Positions 24,255 to 32,871 of a DNA stretch of 61,025 nucleotides are shown here, one piece after another. The position numbers and the translations under genes are program-made. The notes under the pieces were generated by a model. The model did no database searches and was not told the origin of the DNA. It saw only the letters and a list, made by a program, of their open reading frames with translations. The stretch is from Leuconostoc lactis KCTC 3528 = DSM 20202 (GTDB taxonomy: Bacteria > Bacillota > Bacilli > Lactobacillales > Lactobacillaceae), in assembly GCF_014651235.1 (NCBI RefSeq), contig NZ_BMWM01000008.1:1-61025 (forward strand), written 5' to 3'. Within the stretch, counting starts at the first letter, position 1. Every line of letters starts with the position of its first letter.

Positions 24255-26114
24255 ATGAGAAAAAGACGTTACATCACAGGATTTGACGGCCTGCGTGCCA
24301 TTGCCGTTATTGGTGTTATTGCCTTTCATCTTTTACCAACTCATATCGTTGGGGGTTGGTTGGGCGTACCGCTTTTTTTTGTGTTATCAGGTTATTTGAT
24401 TACAGATCTGTTAATCCAAGAATATGATCGTCATGACAAAATTGCACCGTGGCAATTTTATGCGCGCCGGCTTAAGCGTCTTTACCCAGCACTAGTGGTC
24501 TTATTATTAATTACGGTGACGATTATTTTCTTATTTGATCGGCAACTGATTTATAATTTACGCTATGTTGTGCTGACTAATTTGTTGTACGTTTATAATT
24601 TTTGGGCCATTGGCCATGGCGAATCTTATTTCCAACAATTTGGCGGTGCTTCACCCTTTACCCATCTGTGGTCATTGTCGATTGAAGGTCAGTTTTATCT
24701 CATTTGGCCGTTTGTTTTATGGGGGATTTTAAAACTACGTCTAAAACGCCAATATGTAGCGCTTGGGTTGTTGGGACTGTCAGTTATCAGCGCGGTGTTA
24801 ATGGCGGTGTTGTATGATCCTAGTAACATTAACCGGAGTTACTATGGTGCTGATACGCGTCTCTTTGCTATCTTACTTGGGTCAGCGTTAGCTTTTATTT
24901 GGCCCGCAACACATCTCAATCCGGCAGTGCACCCTGAAGTTAAAAAGGGGTTAGACATTGTCGGTGGTGTGGCATTAGCTATAACGATGATTGGCTTTTT
25001 ATGGTTAAATGGCCAAATCCCAGCGACGTATTATGGTTTGATGTACTTGATGACTACCATTATGGCTATTCTTATTGCCGTAGTGGCACATCCGTCATCG
25101 TGGCTCAGTCAGGGATTAGATAATCCGATGATGTCGTATCTGGGGACACGGAGTTATAGTATTTATCTCTATCAGTTACCCGTCTTTATCTTTTATGAAA
25201 AGTTCATACCAAATTATCGACCAACCTTCTGGCATCTCTTTTTAGAAGTGATTATTGTGCTGGCTGTGAGTGAGTTGAGTTATCGGTTTGTCGAAACGAC
25301 TTTCCGACGACAGGACTACTTTAAGCGCCAAATCGCACATTTGTCTGAATCACGTAATCGCTTCTTTATTGTCTTGGCGGCCACAAGTGCGGTCATCGTG
25401 TTGATTGGTTATGGTTTGTTGTTACCACAAGCTGGTCAATCCCGACCAGAAACGGCCTTGGAAAAGAAATTACGCCAAAACCAAGCAGCGGTTGAAAAAC
25501 GCAACGCGTTGGCCAAGAAAAATAGTGACACCAGTGCGGCTAAAAAAGGGCAGTCGACGCACTTGTCACCAGAACAGCAAGCCCTTGTTAAAAATTATGG
25601 CTTACAGCCAGCCCAGTATCTCGCTTTCCAAGCCATGCCATTTCAAGCTTTTGGTGATTCGGTCATGTTAGATGCTGCGCCTTATCTACAAGAAGTTAAT
25701 CCGCATATGGTGGTGGATGCGGCAGTCGGTCGACAACCTTATCAAACGCCAAAAATCATGGCGCAGGTCGCAGCCGCACAACCATTAGCAGATAATCTGC
25801 TCATTGGCTTAGGGACAAATGGGACGATTAAGAAGCAAGACTTAGATCAAATTATGGCAATTGCCGGTAAAAAGCGTCAGGTCTATTGGATGAATAACTT
25901 TGTGCAGTCTCGTCCTTGGCAGGATAGTAACAATCAATTGTTACAAACCGCGCAGAAAACGTATAAGAATTTGCACGTGGTTGATTGGTACGCAGTGGCC
26001 AAGCAACATGGTGACTGGTTTGCCGATGATGGGGTACATCAAGGACCGTTAGGCGATCGCCAGTATGTCCGGTTGCTCGTTGAAACGGTGGGTCGCGTGT
26101 CAGGTGTTAAGTAA
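24255..26114 (+). CDS. oatA: Acyltransferase 3 / SGNH fusion, peptidoglycan O-acetyltransferase type
   Basis: A 619-residue OatA-like enzyme. Residues 1-395 are an acyltransferase-3 membrane domain (FDGLRAIAVIGVIAFH at the start, about 10-11 spans). A charged linker follows, then a C-terminal extracellular SGNH domain with AFGDSVMLDAAPYL (Ser), GLGTNG (Gly/Asn) and DDGVHQG (Asp-His). OatA moves acetyl groups across the membrane to MurNAc O-6, which gives lysozyme resistance. Teichoic-acid or polysaccharide acetylation cannot be excluded. Confidence 0.85.
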   Translation: MRKRRYITGFDGLRAIAVIGVIAFHLLPTHIVGGWLGVPLFFVLSGYLITDLLIQEYDRHDKIAPWQFYARRLKRLYPALVVLLLITVTIIFLFDRQLIYNLRYVVLTNLLYVYNFWAIGHGESYFQQFGGASPFTHLWSLSIEGQFYLIWPFVLWGILKLRLKRQYVALGLLGLSVISAVLMAVLYDPSNINRSYYGADTRLFAILLGSALAFIWPATHLNPAVHPEVKKGLDIVGGVALAITMIGFLWLNGQIPATYYGLMYLMTTIMAILIAVVAHPSSWLSQGLDNPMMSYLGTRSYSIYLYQLPVFIFYEKFIPNYRPTFWHLFLEVIIVLAVSELSYRFVETTFRRQDYFKRQIAHLSESRNRFFIVLAATSAVIVLIGYGLLLPQAGQSRPETALEKKLRQNQAAVEKRNALAKKNSDTSAAKKGQSTHLSPEQQALVKNYGLQPAQYLAFQAMPFQAFGDSVMLDAAPYLQEVNPHMVVDAAVGRQPYQTPKIMAQVAAAQPLADNLLIGLGTNGTIKKQDLDQIMAIAGKKRQVYWMNNFVQSRPWQDSNNQLLQTAQKTYKNLHVVDWYAVAKQHGDWFADDGVHQGPLGDRQYVRLLVETVGRVSGVK

Positions 26115-26140
26115 ACTACCGTTAGGTAGTTTTTTTATTT
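26113..26140 (+). terminator. Terminator of the oatA-like gene
   Basis: AAACTACC pairs with GGTAGTTT around GTTA, followed by T residues. Confidence 0.85.
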
Positions 26141-26177
26141 ATTTGGGGGTTTAGCAATAAAAAACAAGCCGTAACCC

Positions 26178-26206
26178 TTTACAGTCGATTTTTATTCGCT
26201 TAAAAT
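26178..26206 (+). promoter_or_regulatory. aldC-udk promoter
   Basis: TTTACA (26178-26183), a 17-base spacer and TAAAAT (26201-26206). A TATAAT at 26216-26221 is closer to the gene but would start transcription inside the ribosome binding site. Confidence 0.65.
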
Positions 26207-26239
26207 ATAAGACAGTATAATTTGGAGGAAGTGTGTCGC

Positions 26240-26974
26240 GTGACACATCAATATAATAAAATGAGTCGTTTATATCAGCACGGAACATTGGCAATGCTTA
26301 TGGGCAAACAAATGCAAGGCACGATTACAGTTGCTGAATTGCGACAACATGGCGATACCGGCATTGGCACTTTGACAGGCTTAGATGGCGAAGTCATTTT
26401 GTTAGATGGCGAAGTCTATCAAGCGCAAAGTGATGGACAAGTTAACCACATTACGAACCCAGATACGTTGATGCCGTTTGCTTCGGTACATTTTGATACA
26501 CCGACGCAACAATTACCGTTTTCACAAGTTGATTTTTCAACGTTAAGTGCAAAACTAAAAGCAGAACAGTTACAAAATGTGTTTGCGGCAGTAAAGTTTC
26601 ACGGTGAATTTTCTCGTGTGCATGTACGCATTGCGCCTAAACAAGTCCCACCATACCCAAGTTTGTTGGCCGTTGCGGAAAACCAACCGGAATTTGAACG
26701 TGAAAACGTGACAGGTACGGTTGTGGGTTATTTTGCGCCGCAAATTTTTAATGGCCCAACAGCCGCTGGTTGGCACGTGCATTTCTTGTCGGATGATTTG
26801 CAATTTGCCGGTCACATTTTAGATTTTTCAGCAAGCCAAATCTCAGGGACGCTGCAAGTATTTGATGAGTTTTTACAACATCTACCAATTCATGATCCGG
26901 CATACCGCGAGATGACGCTTGATTTTGATGGCTTACTGGCCGGAATTGAAGCGAGTGAAGGAGGGCAACAATAA
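26240..26974 (+). CDS. aldC: Alpha-acetolactate decarboxylase
   Basis: A 244-residue acetolactate decarboxylase, which converts 2-acetolactate to acetoin. Family segments are LYQHGTLAMLMGKQMQGTITVAEL at the start, GTLTGLDGEVILLDGEVYQ, and the C-terminal zinc-site region GWHVHFLSDDLQFAGHILDF with its histidines. The start is taken as GTG 26240, eleven bases after GGAGG; a TTG at 26222 and an ATG at 26261 fit less well. It drains pyruvate carbon to a neutral product and removes acetolactate from branched-chain synthesis. Confidence 0.9.
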   Translation: MTHQYNKMSRLYQHGTLAMLMGKQMQGTITVAELRQHGDTGIGTLTGLDGEVILLDGEVYQAQSDGQVNHITNPDTLMPFASVHFDTPTQQLPFSQVDFSTLSAKLKAEQLQNVFAAVKFHGEFSRVHVRIAPKQVPPYPSLLAVAENQPEFERENVTGTVVGYFAPQIFNGPTAAGWHVHFLSDDLQFAGHILDFSASQISGTLQVFDEFLQHLPIHDPAYREMTLDFDGLLAGIEASEGGQQ

Positions 26975-27606
26975 TGGCAAATAAACCTTTAGTGATTGGC
27001 ATTACAGGTGGTTCTGGTTCAGGTAAAACCACAGTTAGTCGGGAATTAGTCCGACGGTTAACGGCTGATGGATCAGTCGCAATTTTGCTACAACAAGATT
27101 CTTATTATAAGGATCAGTCAGACAAGCCCATGTCAGAACGGGTGTTGACGAACTATGACCACCCAGATTCATTTGAAACGGATCTTTTTGTTTCTGATTT
27201 GCGGCGTTTATTGCGCAATGAACCCATTGATAAGCCAATCTATGACTATGCCAACCATACGCGTTCTAAACAAGTGGAACGGGTTGAACCAGCTAATGTT
27301 GTGATTGTTGATGGTGTTTTATTGTTTAATGATGAGCGTGTCCGTGATCTTTTGGATATGAAAATATTTGTTGATACCGATGACGATATTCGCTTCCTAC
27401 GCCGGCTTGAACGCGATATTGAAGAACGTGGCCGTACGGTTCGTGGGGTGATTGAGCAATATTTGGCAACCGTGAAGCCAATGTATCATCAGTTCGTGGA
27501 ACCCACAAAACGTTATGCCAACATTATTGTACCTGAAGGTGGCGAAAACCTTGTCGCTATTGATATGTTAACCAACCAAGCAAAAGCCATGTTGAAAAAA
27601 GATTAA
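26974..27606 (+). CDS. udk: Uridine kinase
   Basis: A 210-residue uridine/cytidine kinase with the P-loop GGSGSGKTT and the QQDSYYKDQSD nucleoside-site segment. It phosphorylates uridine and cytidine for pyrimidine salvage. Its ATG overlaps the last base of the aldC stop codon, with GGAGGG upstream, so the two are cotranscribed. Confidence 0.93.
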   Translation: MANKPLVIGITGGSGSGKTTVSRELVRRLTADGSVAILLQQDSYYKDQSDKPMSERVLTNYDHPDSFETDLFVSDLRRLLRNEPIDKPIYDYANHTRSKQVERVEPANVVIVDGVLLFNDERVRDLLDMKIFVDTDDDIRFLRRLERDIEERGRTVRGVIEQYLATVKPMYHQFVEPTKRYANIIVPEGGENLVAIDMLTNQAKAMLKKD

Positions 27607-27646
27607 AAAAAACAACCAAACGGTCATACCGTTTGGTTGTTTTTTA
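27604..27646. terminator. Bidirectional terminator between udk and the RpiR gene
   Basis: A perfect stem of about 17 bp with a five-base loop and A/T runs on both sides. Confidence 0.9.
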
Positions 27647-27647
27647 G

Positions 27648-28499
27648 TTAATGGGCGCGTGTTTCTTCGATGACGCTACGCATGTTATCGACCACGTTTT
27701 GGGTATTTTGTGAAAAATAGGACCCCACCAGGGTAAAGAGCGTATCAATCAAAGTGATTTGGGCAATGAGCGAACTCATCGACTCACTACGGAAATTGAT
27801 TTCTTCGGCCAACGACAACAGGACTAAATCCGCAATTTTTGCCAGCGCTGAGTCCGCAAAAGACGTAATGGCAATGACTTTCACGCCATTTTGTTTTAAC
27901 TTTTGGGCAACAAGTAATGTATCCTTGTTGCGACCAGAATGAGAAATCACCACGGCCGCATCGTCATGGTCTAACTTAACAGCCTGCATGAGTTGAATGT
28001 CATAATCTGGGTGCGCAATGACATCGAGAGGTGTTCTTAAGAACTTGTGATACGCATTAAAGGCGACAATGGAGGAACCGCCAATGCCAAAAAAGCCAAC
28101 ACGCCGTGCTGCGATCAGATAACCACTAGCAGTTTCCAAATCAGCAGCGGTTAAATGATTTAACGTGGCATGTAAAGCATTGGTAGCACCCGCAAAAACT
28201 TTTTGTGAAATCGCCATGGTATCGTCGTCATCGGTAATTTCACCGAAAAAGTCAACGGGCGTTGCGGTTGAGGCAGCGCTAGCAATTGCCACAGAGAATT
28301 CACGAAATGAGTCAAAGCCAATTTTTTTCGCAAAGCGTGAAATTGTTGCTGTGGACACCCCAGAGCCGTTAGACAGTTCTTGAATGGTTGCTTCTTGCGC
28401 ACGTTTTGTGTCAGCTAAAATATAATTAATTAATTTGTTTTCAGTCGCATTGTACTGATTTTTTTGTGCGCGCAGTTGCGCGATAATATTGCGAGCCAT
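27648..28499 (-). CDS. RpiR/MurR-family transcriptional regulator
   Basis: A 283-residue regulator with an N-terminal RpiR helix-turn-helix (ATIQELSNGSGVSTATISRFAKKIGFDSFREF) and a C-terminal SIS sugar-phosphate domain (about 120-250, FGIGGSSIVAFNAYHKF). It is divergent from gnd-gntK and most likely senses 6-phosphogluconate or a related sugar phosphate. The start is at 28499 with GGAAG upstream. Confidence 0.87.
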   Translation of the reverse strand: MARNIIAQLRAQKNQYNATENKLINYILADTKRAQEATIQELSNGSGVSTATISRFAKKIGFDSFREFSVAIASAASTATPVDFFGEITDDDDTMAISQKVFAGATNALHATLNHLTAADLETASGYLIAARRVGFFGIGGSSIVAFNAYHKFLRTPLDVIAHPDYDIQLMQAVKLDHDDAAVVISHSGRNKDTLLVAQKLKQNGVKVIAITSFADSALAKIADLVLLSLAEEINFRSESMSSLIAQITLIDTLFTLVGSYFSQNTQNVVDNMRSVIEETRAH

Positions 28500-28517
28500 G
28501 GGGCATCTTCCTACTGA

Positions 28518-28532
28518 TAGTGCGCAGTGCGC
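28518..28532. promoter_or_regulatory. Tandem palindrome in the RpiR leader
   Basis: Two TGCGCA palindromes separated by one base form a larger symmetric block downstream of the regulator promoter. It is a candidate autoregulatory operator. Confidence 0.35.
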
Positions 28533-28557
28533 AAAGTCACGTCATTTTTATAAATTA

Positions 28558-28586
28558 ACTATACAAGAAACGAAAACTTTTTACAA
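28558..28586 (-). promoter_or_regulatory. Promoter of the RpiR gene
   Basis: On the minus strand TTGTAA (28581-28586), a 17-base spacer and TATAGT (28558-28563). Confidence 0.65.
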
Positions 28587-28594
28587 TCATTTGC

Positions 28595-28623
28595 TTGCAA
28601 TGTGTAAAATATTTTCATATAAT
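28595..28623 (+). promoter_or_regulatory. gnd promoter with dyad in the spacer
   Basis: TTGCAA (28595-28600), a 17-base spacer and TATAAT (28618-28623). The spacer contains the near-palindrome TGTAAAATATTTTCA (28602-28616), a likely binding site for the divergent regulator. Confidence 0.8.
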
Positions 28624-28667
28624 AAGAGTGTAGTAAAAATACAAAAAACATAAGAGGTATGTAAACC

Positions 28668-29576
28668 ATGAAGTTTGCGATGATCGGCCTTGGTAAGATG
28701 GGCTTGAACTTGGTAAAGAACTCCGTTGATAACGGCCATGAAGTTGTTGCGTTCGATTTGAACCCTGAATTTGTTCGCGAAGCAACTGAATACTCACCAG
28801 CTGTTGAAGGCGCAACTGACATTGACGACATGTTGTCAAAGTTGCCTTCACCAAAGATTGTTTGGGTAATGGTACCAGCTGGTGCCCCAACAAACTCAAC
28901 AATCGACACATTGATTGAAAAGATGGACAAGGGCGACATCATCATCGATGGTGGTAACTCTAACTACAAGGACAACTTGGAACAAAACAAGCGTACAACT
29001 GCTGCTGGTATCAAGTTCTTCGATGCCGGAACTTCTGGTGGTATGAACGGTGCCCGTAACGGTGGTAACTTCATGATCGGTGGCGATGACGCCGAAGCTT
29101 GGAAGACAATCGAACCATTGTTCAACTCACTTGCTGAAGAAGATGGTTACTTGTACACAGGTCGTTTGGGTTCAGGTCACTACTTGAAGATGGTCCACAA
29201 TGGTATCGAATATGGTATGATGCAAGCCATCGCCGAAGGTTTCGATGTTTTGGAAGCGTCACAATTCGACTACGACTACGAAGCAGTTGCTAAGTTGTGG
29301 AACCACGGCTCAGTTATCCGCTCATGGTTGATGGAATTGGCTGAAGAACAATTCGCTAAGGATCCTAAGTTGGATGCAATCACTGGTCGTATGCACTCAT
29401 CTGGTGAAGGTAAGTGGACTGTTGAAGAATCATTGGATCTTGAAGTACCAGCACCTGTTATCTACTTGTCACTTGCTATGCGTTACCGTTCATTGCAAGA
29501 TGACACATTTACAGGTAAGGTTGTTTCAGCTTTGCGTAACGGCTTCGGTGGTCACGCAATGGATTCAGCAAAGTAA
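28668..29576 (+). CDS. gnd: 6-phosphogluconate dehydrogenase (decarboxylating), short NAD-type
   Basis: A 302-residue 6-phosphogluconate dehydrogenase that oxidises and decarboxylates 6-phosphogluconate to ribulose-5-phosphate. The Rossmann site MIGLGKMG is followed by an acidic residue at the end of beta-2 (FDLNPE), which points to NAD rather than NADP. IDGGNSNYKDN, GTSGGMNGARNG and the KMVHNGIEYGMMQ catalytic segment are present. Length matches the short class, not the 470-residue class. Codons are strongly biased (TTG, AAG, AAC, TAC, GAA), unlike most neighbours, as expected for a core enzyme of heterofermentation. Confidence 0.94.
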   Translation: MKFAMIGLGKMGLNLVKNSVDNGHEVVAFDLNPEFVREATEYSPAVEGATDIDDMLSKLPSPKIVWVMVPAGAPTNSTIDTLIEKMDKGDIIIDGGNSNYKDNLEQNKRTTAAGIKFFDAGTSGGMNGARNGGNFMIGGDDAEAWKTIEPLFNSLAEEDGYLYTGRLGSGHYLKMVHNGIEYGMMQAIAEGFDVLEASQFDYDYEAVAKLWNHGSVIRSWLMELAEEQFAKDPKLDAITGRMHSSGEGKWTVEESLDLEVPAPVIYLSLAMRYRSLQDDTFTGKVVSALRNGFGGHAMDSAK

Positions 29577-29607
29577 TTAACTTTTAACCTGCTCAATCTT
29601 TTTGAAC

Positions 29608-29634
29608 AGAAAGCTCCCGCTAGGGAGCTTTTTC
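29608..29634 (+). terminator. gnd terminator
   Basis: AAAGCTCCC pairs with GGGAGCTTT around GCTA, followed by a T run. It lies between gnd and gntK and may cut the expression of gntK. Confidence 0.8.
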
Positions 29635-29685
29635 TGTATCTGCACAAGTTGTTGAACGATTATCATTGATATATGAGGGAAAACT

Positions 29686-31227
29686 ATGGATTATATGATT
29701 GGCGTCGATTTGGGCACAACATCAACAAAAGCGGTGTTGTTTGATGATCGCAATCAAGTTGTTGCCAGTGCTAATAAAGGCTACAAACTGTATCGCGATG
29801 CGCCTGATATGGCTGAAGAAGATTTGGATGAAATTTTTGAGGCCTTGATTGATGCCTTAAGTGAAGTGGTTCGCGCAGCAAAGTTACAAGGTGACGATAA
29901 AATTGCTGCTGTATCGTTCTCATCAGCGATGCATTCGCTGATTGCCTTCGATCAAGATTGGCAACCGTTAACACGGGTTATCACTTGGGCAGATACGCGG
30001 GCGGTCAAATACACGGAAGAGTTGAAGGCGACCGGCTTAGGACAAGAGATTTATAGTCAGACGGGGACACCCATTCACCCAATGGCACCCTTGTCGAAAT
30101 TGCTGTGGTTGAGAGCAGAACACGCTGACATCTTTAACCAAGCAGCCCATTATATGGGGATTAAAGAGTATTTGTTCCACCGACTTTTTGGGACTAACAA
30201 AATGGATATTTCGTTAGCTTCTGGGACTGGCTTGTTTAATATCTTTAAGTTAGATTGGGATGAACAAGCGTTGGCGGTGACAGGGATTACGAAAGCGCAA
30301 CTGCCAACACCAGTTGAACCTTATGAATATGAAACGACCATGGCGCCTGAATATGCTGCGGTAATTGGGATTCCGGCTGATACACCGTTTGTTTATGGGG
30401 CTGGAGATGGGCCATTATCAAATCTTGGTGTCAATGCGGTGAAGCCTGGCGTTGCCGCGATTACCATTGGCACATCTGGTGCCATTCGGGTGGTATCAGA
30501 TCAACCAGTGATTGATCCAAAAGGGCGTACCTTTACGTATGCCTTAGACAAGGATCATTGGGTTGTTGGTGGGCCAGTAAACAATGGTGGAGATGTCTTC
30601 CGTTGGGCGCGTGACAATATGTTTGATGCAGAAAAATCAACGGCCGCATTATTAGGTTTCGACGCCTATGATTTTATGACACAAATTGCCGCCCGTGTGC
30701 CAGCGGGCTCTGACGGGTTAATTTTCCATCCGTATTTAGGTGGCGAACGCGCGCCGATTTGGGATGCTAATGCTCGAGGGTCATTCTTTGGTTTAAATCA
30801 TGGGCATACACGGGCGCATATGTTGCGTTCAGTTCTTGAAGGCATTACCTTTAACGTTTATATGGTGAGTTTGGCTTTGGAAGAAGTTGTGGGTGATTTA
30901 AAGGCCATTCAAGCAACTGGTGGCTTTGCTCGTTCACCATTATGGCGACAAATGTTTGCTGATATCTTTGAACAACCGGTCACGGTACCAGAAGCGTTTG
31001 AATCTGGTTCATTGGCAGCCGTGATTGTGGCACAAAAAGCCTTAGGTTTGATTGATGATTTATATGACATTGAACAATATGTCGGCACAGCTAATACGTA
31101 CCAACCAATGCCAGAAAACTTTGAAGCTTATCGTGAATTAGCGCCAATTTTCATCCGTTTATCACGGCAATTGCAAACGGAATATGACAGTATTGCAACT
31201 TACCAGCGAAAACATACAAAATCATAA
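29686..31227 (+). CDS. gntK: Gluconate kinase (FGGY family)
   Basis: A 513-residue FGGY carbohydrate kinase. GVDLGTTSTKAVLFD opens the ATP-binding domain, and GTSGAIRVVSDQP and ATGGFARSPLWRQMFADIFEQPV mark the C-terminal domain. Association with gnd and the RpiR regulator makes gluconate the likely substrate (to 6-phosphogluconate). The ATG follows GAGGG. No gluconate permease is next to it. Confidence 0.9.
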   Translation: MDYMIGVDLGTTSTKAVLFDDRNQVVASANKGYKLYRDAPDMAEEDLDEIFEALIDALSEVVRAAKLQGDDKIAAVSFSSAMHSLIAFDQDWQPLTRVITWADTRAVKYTEELKATGLGQEIYSQTGTPIHPMAPLSKLLWLRAEHADIFNQAAHYMGIKEYLFHRLFGTNKMDISLASGTGLFNIFKLDWDEQALAVTGITKAQLPTPVEPYEYETTMAPEYAAVIGIPADTPFVYGAGDGPLSNLGVNAVKPGVAAITIGTSGAIRVVSDQPVIDPKGRTFTYALDKDHWVVGGPVNNGGDVFRWARDNMFDAEKSTAALLGFDAYDFMTQIAARVPAGSDGLIFHPYLGGERAPIWDANARGSFFGLNHGHTRAHMLRSVLEGITFNVYMVSLALEEVVGDLKAIQATGGFARSPLWRQMFADIFEQPVTVPEAFESGSLAAVIVAQKALGLIDDLYDIEQYVGTANTYQPMPENFEAYRELAPIFIRLSRQLQTEYDSIATYQRKHTKS

Positions 31228-31286
31228 TTTGTGGTATTATCGGCGTAATGAGCAGGGTTTTATCAACCCTAGTGACCATATCATTG

Positions 31287-31313
31287 AAAACAGAATATAT
31301 CATTCTGTTTTTT
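31287..31313 (+). terminator. gntK terminator
   Basis: AACAGAAT pairs with ATTCTGTT around a five-base loop, followed by six T. A second hairpin, AGGGTT/AACCCT, lies just upstream near 31254-31270. Confidence 0.85.
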
Positions 31314-31315
31314 CA

Positions 31316-31344
31316 TTGACACTAATATTAGAAAATGTTAATAT
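31316..31344 (+). promoter_or_regulatory. Promoter of the permease / epimerase unit
   Basis: Consensus TTGACA (31316-31321), a 17-base spacer and TAATAT (31339-31344). Confidence 0.8.
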
Positions 31345-31381
31345 TATTTGGTAACTTTGTAACCTTTGGAGGGATAGATTC

Positions 31382-32809
31382 ATGTCGGATTCAAAACCGA
31401 AGACTGGCTGGCTGCATAAAGCAAGCCCCGCAAGTTTTTCACATAGCGATGCACATTTGCACAAAACACTAGGTGTCAAAGACATGTTAGCGTTGGGTGT
31501 GGGGACAATTGTGTCAACTGCTATTTTCACATTACCAGGGATTGTTGCGGCGGATCATGCCGGACCTGCTGTCGCCATTTCATTTGTGATTGCTGCCATT
31601 GTGTCAGGACTTGCAGCCTTTGCGTATGCTGAATTTGCGTCCGCATTACCATTTGCTGGTTCAGCTTATTCATGGGCGAACGTTGTCTTTGGTGAAGTGT
31701 TTGGCTGGATTGCTGGTTGGGCCTTGCTGGCTGAGTACTTTATTGCCGTGGCGTTTGTCGCCTCTGGTTGGTCAGCTAACTTTAAGCTGTTCCTAGCATC
31801 ACACAATCGCGTCTTGCCACCAGCATTAGCCGGTTCTTTTGCTGCCGGTAATGGGGGTGTGATTGATATTTCGGCTTTGTTTGCTGTGTTAATCGTCACC
31901 GTGTTACTGTGGCGCGGCACAAATTCTACCGCACGTGTGGAAAATATCTTAGTGGTTGGAAAAGTTTTGGTCATTTTGATTTTCATTGGCGTTGGTTTGA
32001 CGGCTATCCATCCAGGTAACTATACGCCATTTATTCCAGAACATAAGCCAGGCACAACGTTTGGTGGTTGGCAAGGAATTGTTGCCGGTGCCTCACAAAT
32101 CTTCTTGGCTTATATTGGGTTTGATTCGATTGCGGCCAACTCTGCGGAAGCCAAGGATCCTAAGCGCACAATGCCACGTGGTATCATTGGGTCACTGGTG
32201 GTGGCCACGGTATTGTTTGTGACGGTTGCTTTGGTATTGGTCGGTATGTTCCATTACTCAAAGTATGAAAACAACGCAGCACCTGCGGCTTGGGCTTTGC
32301 TTCAATCAGGTCACGGCTTTACGTCTAACTTGTTGTCTGTTGTGGCTTTGGTTGGGATGTTTACTGCCATTATTGGCATGATGTTGGCCGGTTCACGTTT
32401 GTTGTACGCCTTTGGTCGTGATGGCTTATTGCCAAGCTTCCTTGGGGATGTGAATGGTAAGGGTCTGCCAAACAATGCGTTGTTGGCTTTGTCAATTATC
32501 GCTATCTTAGTCGGTTCAGTCTTTAGCTTTACAGAACTTGCTGGCTTGATCTCAGCTGGGACGTTGATTGCCTTTATTATTGTGTCATTTGGGATCTATG
32601 CTTTGCGACCACGTGAAGGAAAAGATATCCAAGAACCAGGCTTCAAGATGCCATTTTACCCAGTTTTGCCAGCTTTGGCAGCCTTGGGTTCAGGCTTCAT
32701 TTTCTTTAATTTGGACAACCAAGCGAAACTCTATGCCTTTGGTTGGTTTGTGATCGGTTTGATTATCTATGCGGTCTATGGGGCGCGTCATAGTAATTTG
32801 TCAAAATAA
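31382..32809 (+). CDS. Amino-acid permease (APC superfamily, cationic/branched-type)
   Basis: A 475-residue, 12-span transporter resembling YfnA/CAT-type members of the APC superfamily. HKTLGVKDMLALGVGTIVSTAIFTLPG leads into span 1, and FDSIAANSAEAKDPKRTMPRGI is the typical cytoplasmic loop. The ATG follows GGAGGG. The substrate is not readable from sequence, but the next gene is an amino-acid epimerase-like enzyme, which suggests a shared amino-acid substrate. Confidence 0.87.
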   Translation: MSDSKPKTGWLHKASPASFSHSDAHLHKTLGVKDMLALGVGTIVSTAIFTLPGIVAADHAGPAVAISFVIAAIVSGLAAFAYAEFASALPFAGSAYSWANVVFGEVFGWIAGWALLAEYFIAVAFVASGWSANFKLFLASHNRVLPPALAGSFAAGNGGVIDISALFAVLIVTVLLWRGTNSTARVENILVVGKVLVILIFIGVGLTAIHPGNYTPFIPEHKPGTTFGGWQGIVAGASQIFLAYIGFDSIAANSAEAKDPKRTMPRGIIGSLVVATVLFVTVALVLVGMFHYSKYENNAAPAAWALLQSGHGFTSNLLSVVALVGMFTAIIGMMLAGSRLLYAFGRDGLLPSFLGDVNGKGLPNNALLALSIIAILVGSVFSFTELAGLISAGTLIAFIIVSFGIYALRPREGKDIQEPGFKMPFYPVLPALAALGSGFIFFNLDNQAKLYAFGWFVIGLIIYAVYGARHSNLSK

Positions 32810-32823
32810 GTTGTTTTACCTTC

Positions 32824-32848
32824 AATCCCTGGTTAACCAGGGCTTTTA
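32824..32848 (+). terminator. Hairpin between the permease and the epimerase-like gene
   Basis: CCCTGG pairs with CCAGGG around TTAA, followed by CTTTTATT. It could partly separate the two genes. Confidence 0.6.
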
Positions 32849-32871
32849 TTGTCAGAAAAAAAGGGTGGACC

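Noticed and set aside
29649-29674. A cre site or promoter directly before gntK
   Set aside because: The sequence around TTGAACGATTATCA lacks one position of the cre pattern, and no -35/-10 pair with a normal spacer was found.
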